Shown here piece by piece: positions 1-3,997 of a stretch of 6,199 bases of DNA. Numbering within the stretch: the first letter of the stretch is position 1; the number at the start of each line of letters is the position of its first letter. Made by a program: the position numbers and the translations under genes. Source of the DNA: Bacteroidales bacterium (GTDB lineage Bacteria; Bacteroidota; Bacteroidia; Bacteroidales; Muribaculaceae); NCBI GenBank assembly GCA_030526455.1, contig JAUNCU010000022.1, positions 2,584-8,782 of the forward strand, in the 5' to 3' direction. The notes under the pieces are model-generated. The model did not search any database, was not told where the DNA came from, and worked only from the letters and a program-made list of their open reading frames with translations.

Positions 1-1
1 C

Positions 2-193
2 GCCGCGGCCCCGTTTAAAAATTTTGGGTTAATTATTGGGAGTGGCGGCGAAACCCCTTGTGGTTTGGCCCCGTCTCTCCATGCTGCTTCCCATACAGCA
101 GTTTTTACAACGTCAATAATGTTTATCCCCCCAGGATTTTCTATTGATCCAAAGCCTCCCCTACTGCAAAAAAAACAAATAGCGACAGCATGA
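2..193. other. Unidentified stretch open on both strands, cut by left edge
   Basis: I do not recognise this stretch. On the plus strand one frame is open from base 2 to a TGA at 191-193 (63 codons), containing GGETPCGLAPSLHAAS. The exactly opposed minus-strand frame is also open, from the dnaA terminator to the window edge, and contains KTAVWEAAWRDGAKPQGVS. The minus frame has no ATG after its last in-frame stop, so as a minus gene it would lack a visible start. The plus frame could be the 3' end of a gene converging on dnaA. Both readings are proline-, glycine- and alanine-rich and neither shows a known domain. The octamer GGCCCCGT occurs twice, at 7-14 and 67-74. A dispersed repeat, a decayed gene or a real gene end are all possible. 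I lean to a repeat or remnant. Confidence 0.35.
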
Positions 194-206
194 TTTTGCT
201 ACCGCT
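167..206 (-). terminator. Intrinsic terminator of dnaA
   Basis: Read on the minus strand, AGCGGTAGCA (206-197) pairs with TGCTGTCGCT (190-181) around a 6-base loop. This makes a 10-bp stem in RNA if two G-U wobbles are allowed. A T-rich run follows at once, including eight consecutive T (bases 175-168 of the plus strand read as T on the minus). The hairpin begins 43 bases past the dnaA stop codon, so it fits factor-independent termination of the dnaA message. The plus strand has no matching T run after the hairpin, so it should work in one direction only. Confidence 0.75.
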
Positions 207-248
207 ACGGAGTGATATAGATTGTAAATTTTCGGGTCGGGAGGGTGA

Positions 249-1628
249 TTACTTGTGCAATTCTTCCAGAATCTTCTGCACTTCTTCCTGGAATGCCTTT
301 TCCACTGTGAGGCGTTCTTCGATTTGCTTGCAGGCGTGGAGCACTGTGGCGTGGTTGCGGTTCAGGCGCAAACCGATGTTGGTGGAAGAAAGTTGGGTTT
401 CTCGCTTGGCGAAATACATGAGCAGTTGACGTGCGTCGGAAATCTCACGTTTGCGCGACTTGCCGTAGAGGAGCGCAGAGTCGATGTTGCAATGGTCGGC
501 CACCTTCTCGGCAATGAGTTCGAATGTGACTTGTCGCTTATTGATTTTCACCGCGTTTGCCACCACCGCTCTAGCGAGGTCGACCGAGATTTCCTGGTCG
601 AGCATTGTGGCGTGAGCCAGCAGCGACACCACTACGCCTTCGAGTTCGCGGATGCTGTCGGTAACATTGCTGGCGATAAATTCCAGCACATCCTCTGAGA
701 AAGCCAAACCATCTTGCGAAGCCTTCAACTCAAGCACATCGCGGCGAAGTTCGTAGTCGGGCTTCGAGAGTTCCACCGTCATACCCCACTTAAAGCGGGA
801 AATGAGGCGAGGAATCATGCCATCCATTTCGCTTGGGCGGCAGTCGCTCGACATGATGAGTTGCTTGTCGCGGCCATGAAGCGAATTGAAGATGTGGTAG
901 AAGGTGTTTTGAGTGGCTTGTTTACCCGCCAATTCCTGAATATCGTCGATGATGAGCACGTCGATACTCTGATAGAAATTGATAAAGTCGGGCACATTAT
1001 TATTCTTAACGGCAATAATGTACTGATTTTCAAACACGCGAGAAGTGACGTAGAGCACGCGCAGACGAGGATTGTTTTCCTTCATCTTGATGCCGATGGC
1101 CTGGATGAGGTGGGTTTTACCCACGCCAGTGGGGCCAAACACGAAGAGCGGGTTAAACGTCTTGCAGTCGGGGTTGGTGGCAATAGCCTGACCGATGCTC
1201 ACTGCGAGTTTGTTGCTCATGCTGGCGCAGTAGTTCTCAAACGTGTTTCGGGGATTGAGTTGTGGATCGATATCGTTTTGCGCCTCTTGGTAATGCTGGC
1301 CGAGGGCCTGGCGCTTCTTCAGCAATGGGCTTGCATTCTCGTCGTCGATGGTGACGGTGGTTTTTGCGGCCACCTCCACGTTGTAACGGAGTTTGCGGAA
1401 CTCAGCACCATACACCTTATGCAGCGTGGTAGAGAGCAGCGGCAGATAGCGTTCCTCAATTTGCTCCACGAAGAACTGTGAAGGCACGCGCAGCGTGAGC
1501 ACGCCGTCACTGAAATCCAAAACAGAAATAGGAGCAAACCAAGCATGATATTGCTCGGCTGGCAGATTGTCTTTCAGAAACTGAAGACATTTACTCCATT
1601 GTTCCATATTTACGTTGTTTTGAATCAT
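249..1628 (-). CDS. dnaA: Chromosomal replication initiator protein DnaA
   Basis: DnaA is the AAA+ ATPase that binds DnaA boxes at oriC, forms an ATP-dependent filament, melts the origin and recruits the replicative helicase in the cytoplasm. The 459-residue product has the normal length and all four domains. Domain I is about 8-80 (EQWSKCLQFLKDNLP), then a short linker to about 125. The AAA+ core has Walker A GPTGVGKT (165-172), Walker B VLIIDDIQ (224-231), a sensor-1 region at 257-268, an SRF motif with a likely arginine finger at R278, and a sensor-2 arginine in SIRELEG (R327). Domain IV carries KSRKREISDAR (390-400) and the helix-turn-helix signature NRNHATVLHA (423-432). I chose the ATG at 1628. 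A TTG start at 1664 would add 12 residues, but it lies inside the promoter box at 1662-1669. A second ATG at 1607 would trim seven residues and is possible. The gene stands alone, without dnaN or recF beside it. Confidence 0.97.
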   Translation of the reverse strand: MIQNNVNMEQWSKCLQFLKDNLPAEQYHAWFAPISVLDFSDGVLTLRVPSQFFVEQIEERYLPLLSTTLHKVYGAEFRKLRYNVEVAAKTTVTIDDENASPLLKKRQALGQHYQEAQNDIDPQLNPRNTFENYCASMSNKLAVSIGQAIATNPDCKTFNPLFVFGPTGVGKTHLIQAIGIKMKENNPRLRVLYVTSRVFENQYIIAVKNNNVPDFINFYQSIDVLIIDDIQELAGKQATQNTFYHIFNSLHGRDKQLIMSSDCRPSEMDGMIPRLISRFKWGMTVELSKPDYELRRDVLELKASQDGLAFSEDVLEFIASNVTDSIRELEGVVVSLLAHATMLDQEISVDLARAVVANAVKINKRQVTFELIAEKVADHCNIDSALLYGKSRKREISDARQLLMYFAKRETQLSSTNIGLRLNRNHATVLHACKQIEERLTVEKAFQEEVQKILEELHK

Positions 1629-1661
1629 TTCACGTTCTCGAAAGGGCGATTTAACACGATA

Positions 1662-1669
1662 CAAAATTA
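1662..1669 (-). promoter_or_regulatory. Probable dnaA promoter, -7 box
   Basis: The minus strand reads TAATTTTG here, an exact match to the Bacteroidota -7 consensus TAnnTTTG. It ends 33 bases before the dnaA ATG, which would give a leader of roughly 25-30 nt. No clean TTG lies at the expected -33 distance, only a T-run (1691-1687). A TTG at 1686-1684 is a little too close. The 5' leader has no good Shine-Dalgarno sequence, as is usual in this phylum. Confidence 0.6.
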
Positions 1670-1751
1670 CTCCTATTATTTTTCAAAAAAAACTTGAATA
1701 AAATTAGGTTTTTCGAAAATAAATCTATGGTAGTTGAAATTCAGCGATTTA

Positions 1752-1781
1752 GGACAAAAAGGGACAAAATTGGTCAAAATA
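1752..1781 (-). repeat. Three tandem decamers phased at 10 bp
   Basis: On the minus strand the region reads as three adjoining 10-mers: TATTTTGACC, AATTTTGTCC and CTTTTTGTCC, consensus NWTTTTGNCC. The units are in register at exactly one helical turn, so repeated bases face the same side of the DNA. They lie about 83-112 bases upstream of the dnaA -7 box. Helically phased direct repeats upstream of a promoter often mark a cooperative protein-binding site. The binding protein is unknown and could be DnaA or another regulator. Confidence 0.5.
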
Positions 1782-1800
1782 TTAACTGAATATGCATAAA

Positions 1801-1814
1801 CTATTGAAAAATAG
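1801..1814. repeat. Small AT-rich inverted repeat with GAAA loop
   Basis: CTATT (1801-1805) and AATAG (1810-1814) are perfect complements separated by GAAA. The same CTATT and AATAG words recur in the larger inverted repeat at 1872-1902, which suggests related sites. Alone, a 5-bp AT-rich stem is weak and could be chance. Confidence 0.3.
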
Positions 1815-1871
1815 GCAAATAAGATGAAAAACGCATAAAAACAGAAAAACTTCGGCCCTTGAATATGCTAA

Positions 1872-1902
1872 ATGCAAATAGGGTTTTCGCACTATTTTGC
1901 AT
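1872..1902. repeat. Imperfect inverted repeat ATGCAAATAG / CTATTTTGCAT
   Basis: ATGCAAATAG (1872-1881) pairs with CTATTTTGCAT (1892-1902), a 10-bp stem with one bulged T and a 10-base centre. It sits just beyond the mlaD terminator hairpin on the dnaA side. No T run follows it on the minus strand, so it is not an obvious second terminator. A dyad operator in the dnaA control region is the alternative I favour. Confidence 0.45.
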
Positions 1903-1956
1903 AAAAAAAGCGCTCGCCCCTTATTCGGAATCATTCCTGATAAGGAAACGAGCGCT
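1901..1956 (-). terminator. Strong intrinsic terminator of mlaD
   Basis: AGCGCTCG (1909-1916) pairs with CGAGCGCT (1949-1956), then CCTTAT (1919-1924) with ATAAGG (1940-1945), then GGAA (1927-1930) with TTCC (1934-1937) around a TCA loop. On the minus strand the stem runs straight into seven T and then AT. The hairpin begins 15 bases after the mlaD stop codon. It should largely insulate dnaA from mlaD transcription, which agrees with the separate dnaA promoter. Confidence 0.9.
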
Positions 1957-1970
1957 AGATGGGTTATCGC

Positions 1971-2900
1971 TTAGAACACCTTAATGGTGACGTACTTCTT
2001 AGGATTCTTCTTCACATCCTGCAGCAGCGAGTCGAGGCTTGCCACGGTGCTTACTGCATTCTGATAAAGTTTCTTATCGTTGAGCAACTGGCCGAGCGAA
2101 GAGTTCTCGCTGTTGAGTTGCGCGGTGAGGCGCTGCACATTGGCCAGCGTAGCGTTGATGCGGTTGAGCGTAGTGTCGAGAGGAAGTTGATTGAGATTAC
2201 CGGTGAACTCGTTGAGATTGGCGGTGGTGGTCTTCAGGTCGGAAGTGAGCGAGTTGGCGTTAGCCATCACGCCGCTGGCATTGTTGAGCATGCCAGGCAC
2301 CGACTTGTTGAGTCCAGCCATGAGTGCCGAGAGTTCGGCAGCGCTTGCTGAGAGTTCGCGAGTGATGGCGTCGAATCGTGTAACCGAAGCATTGAGCGCG
2401 GGGTTAGCCAGCAGCATATTCACGCTGCCCACAATAGAATCCACCTTGGGGAGAATCGACGACACGGCAGGCATCATGTCGGTGCCCACTTTGTCCATCA
2501 AGCCGAGTTGGCGCGAAGTGGGGATAGTGGCGCCCACTGGCATATAGGTTTTGCTGGCGCCCAGATTGAGTTGGAGCACAGCCGCGCCGAGGAGTTCGTT
2601 AGAGAAAGTGATGGTAGATCCATCAGGAATCTTCAGGTCTTTTTCGAAACTCAGTTCCACCGAAATCTGGTTGGTGGCGTAGTCGAAATTGATTTCTCTC
2701 ACCTGTCCCACCTTGAAGCCATTCACCTTCACGGGAGAGGCCACAGTGAGGCCTTCCACCTTTTCAAATTTTGCGTAATAGTAGTTGGCGGGCTTCAGCA
2801 GATTGATGCCCTTCAAGTATTCGATGCCCCAGTAGAGGAGGCAGATGCTCACAATCACGGTGAGACCAATCAAAATATTTCTTTTTGATGTTGGGTTCAT
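1971..2900 (-). CDS. mlaD: MlaD-family MCE-domain lipid transport protein
   Basis: This is a membrane-anchored MCE protein of the kind that, with an MlaE permease and MlaF ATPase, moves phospholipids between inner and outer membrane. It has 309 residues. A short positively charged N-terminus is followed by one membrane segment (about 9-25, ILIGLTVIVSICLLYW) that anchors it with the rest in the periplasm. The MCE domain spans about 39-115 (KFEKVEGLTVASPVKVNGFKVGQV). A long helical region (about 145-297), rich in Ala, Ser, Asn and Leu, follows and ends in the basic tail KKNPKKYVTIKVF, typical of Bacteroidota members. The start is the ATG at 2898-2900, preceded by an AT-rich leader without a Shine-Dalgarno. 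It appears to be a single-gene unit, with its own promoter box and terminator. No mlaE or mlaF lies in the window, so the partners must be elsewhere. Family assignment is firm. The exact substrate is inferred. Confidence 0.9.
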   Translation of the reverse strand: MNPTSKRNILIGLTVIVSICLLYWGIEYLKGINLLKPANYYYAKFEKVEGLTVASPVKVNGFKVGQVREINFDYATNQISVELSFEKDLKIPDGSTITFSNELLGAAVLQLNLGASKTYMPVGATIPTSRQLGLMDKVGTDMMPAVSSILPKVDSIVGSVNMLLANPALNASVTRFDAITRELSASAAELSALMAGLNKSVPGMLNNASGVMANANSLTSDLKTTTANLNEFTGNLNQLPLDTTLNRINATLANVQRLTAQLNSENSSLGQLLNDKKLYQNAVSTVASLDSLLQDVKKNPKKYVTIKVF

Positions 2901-2945
2901 ATATTATATAATGTGTTAAAAGTTCGTTTTGTTGATAATAATGTG

Positions 2946-2953
2946 CAAAGATA
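2946..2953 (-). promoter_or_regulatory. Probable mlaD promoter, -7 box
   Basis: The minus strand reads TATCTTTG, an exact TAnnTTTG match followed by CA, 45 bases ahead of the mlaD ATG. This predicts an AT-rich leader of about 38-40 nt. There is no good TTG at the usual -33 distance. The nearest TTTG upstream (2994-2991) is too far away. Confidence 0.55.
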
Positions 2954-3148
2954 GCAATAAAATGGGAAAGTAGGATATTCCATATCGTTACAAAAGTAGT
3001 TTTTTCATGAAATATGGCCCGAGGGCGGGGTGAATGAAGGCGGTGAGAAAGAAGAAAAACGAAGGAAACGAGGCGAGAATTTCATAAGAAATGAGCGAAA
3101 TAGTGAAAAACAGTGGCGAAAAAGCAATGGGTATTGGCATTTTTGTTG

Positions 3149-3156
3149 TATTTTTG
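3149..3156 (+). promoter_or_regulatory. Probable aroE-comEC promoter, -7 box
   Basis: TATTTTTG matches TAnnTTTG exactly and ends 38 bases before the aroE ATG, giving a leader of about 30 nt. The -33 element is not clear: a TTG at 3134-3136 is too close and nothing better lies at 19-21 bases. The box supports the downstream ATG at 3195 over the longer reading frame, which would start ahead of the promoter. Confidence 0.55.
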
Positions 3157-3194
3157 TAGAAAATAATATCACTTCTAACAAAAACTACAGAGCG

Positions 3195-3962
3195 ATGGAT
3201 CAATTTCAGAACGACAAGAAGCAATACGGCTTGATTGGCTACCCATTAGGGCACTCATTTTCTATGGAGTATTTCAACGAGAAATTCGAATCGGAGAAAA
3301 TCAATGCCGAGTATCTGAATTTTGAAATTGAAGATATCGGGCAAGTGATGGAAGTCATTGCCGAGTATCCTGACCTGCGCGGCTTGAACGTGACCATCCC
3401 CTACAAAGAGCAAGTGCTCCCCTATCTCACCTCGATCGACGACGGCGCCAAAGCCATCGGCGCGGTGAATGTGATAAAAATCACCCGCGGAAAGAAAGAC
3501 AACGAAATCGAACTGCGTGGCTACAACAGCGACGCCATCGGCTTCATGAAATCGGTGGAACCCTACATCAACGAGCACCGAAGAAAAGCCATGGTGCTGG
3601 GCACCGGCGGCGCCGCAAAGGCAGTGACCTATGCGCTCAACAAACTGGGTGTGGAAGTGATGCACGTGTCGCGCCGCAAATCGGCCGCCACACACACCTA
3701 CGACGAACTCACCAAAGCCATGGTGGCCGAGCACAAGATTATCGTGAACACTACGCCGCTGGGCATGTTCCCCAACGTGGACCAATGCCCCGATTTCCCC
3801 TACCGCTTCCTCACGAAAGGCCACCTGTGCTACGACGTGGTGTATAACCCCGACGTGACCTTGTTCATGAAAAAGTCGCAAGAAGCGGGCGCCGAGGTGA
3901 AGAACGGCCTGGAAATGCTGCTGCTGCAGGCCTTCGCCGCCTACGACATCTGGACCAAGTAA
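3195..3962 (+). CDS. aroE: Shikimate dehydrogenase
   Basis: AroE reduces 3-dehydroshikimate to shikimate with NADPH, the fourth step of the chorismate pathway, in the cytoplasm. The 255-residue product is close to the usual length. The substrate domain has GYPLGHSFS (15-23, with the shikimate-binding serines) and NVTIPYKE (65-72) with the catalytic lysine K71. GYNSD (109-113) supplies the paired aspartate D113. The cofactor domain has the glycine-rich loop GTGGAA (136-141), SRR (159-161) for the NADP 2'-phosphate, NTTPLGM (185-191), and the C-terminal NGLEMLLLQA (237-246). I chose the ATG at 3195. The frame extends upstream to a GTG at 3030, but that adds 55 low-complexity Lys/Arg/Glu-rich residues and crosses the promoter box. 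The gene probably heads a two-gene unit with comEC, 35 bases downstream with no terminator between. Confidence 0.96.
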   Translation: MDQFQNDKKQYGLIGYPLGHSFSMEYFNEKFESEKINAEYLNFEIEDIGQVMEVIAEYPDLRGLNVTIPYKEQVLPYLTSIDDGAKAIGAVNVIKITRGKKDNEIELRGYNSDAIGFMKSVEPYINEHRRKAMVLGTGGAAKAVTYALNKLGVEVMHVSRRKSAATHTYDELTKAMVAEHKIIVNTTPLGMFPNVDQCPDFPYRFLTKGHLCYDVVYNPDVTLFMKKSQEAGAEVKNGLEMLLLQAFAAYDIWTK

Positions 3963-3997
3963 CGTCGCACCCTCTCCTCCCCCTACCGCCTCGGCCT

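Larger units (their letters stand above)
1670..1908. promoter_or_regulatory. AT-rich dnaA upstream region with no gene
   Basis: This stretch separates the dnaA promoter from the mlaD terminator and holds no credible reading frame. It is AT-rich with several short repeated words. GCATAAA occurs three times (1794-1800, 1833-1839, 1899-1905) and GAATATGC twice (1788-1795, 1861-1868). It also contains a decamer array (1752-1781) and two inverted repeats (1801-1814, 1872-1902). I found no TTATCCACA DnaA box on either strand by eye, so there is no positive evidence for oriC. A regulatory region for dnaA is the most likely role, by inference. Confidence 0.4.
2901..3194. promoter_or_regulatory. Divergent mlaD/aroE intergenic region
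   Basis: The region holds one promoter box for each flanking gene, facing apart, and no credible coding sequence. Between the boxes lies a purine-rich run: 79 of the 100 plus-strand bases from 3031 to 3130 are A or G. This bias makes the plus strand encode a Lys/Arg/Glu-rich run and the minus strand a Phe/Leu/Ser-rich one. I treat both as artefacts of composition. The run contains no clear hairpin or tandem repeat. Confidence 0.5.

Noticed and set aside
1..170. Possible cobalamin riboswitch or tRNA on the minus strand, suggested by GGGAAGC and GCCACT words
   Set aside because: The conserved B12-box core and pairing arms are not present in the right order, and no cloverleaf or GGTTCGA arm can be formed.
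714..1481. A 255-codon plus-strand open frame opposite dnaA
   Set aside because: It lies wholly antisense to a DnaA with all motifs intact, and its translation has no recognisable domain. Long opposed frames are a usual by-product of codon bias.
1629..1970. Chromosomal origin next to dnaA
   Set aside because: I found no TTATCCACA-type boxes on either strand and no clear unwinding element beyond general AT-richness. Decamer repeats alone do not make an origin.
3030..3194. 55-residue N-terminal extension of aroE from a GTG at 3030
   Set aside because: The extension is low-complexity Lys/Arg/Glu from a purine-rich run, crosses an exact promoter box, and no AroE has such a leader.
2988..3224. 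78-codon hydrophobic minus-strand frame, possible small membrane protein
   Set aside because: Its hydrophobicity comes from the purine-rich run read in reverse (Phe, Leu, Ser, Pro codons). It covers both the aroE promoter box and the aroE start.
3255..3881. A 208-codon minus-strand open frame opposite aroE
   Set aside because: It is antisense to a complete shikimate dehydrogenase. Its His/Val/Gly-rich translation is what codon bias in the real gene produces.
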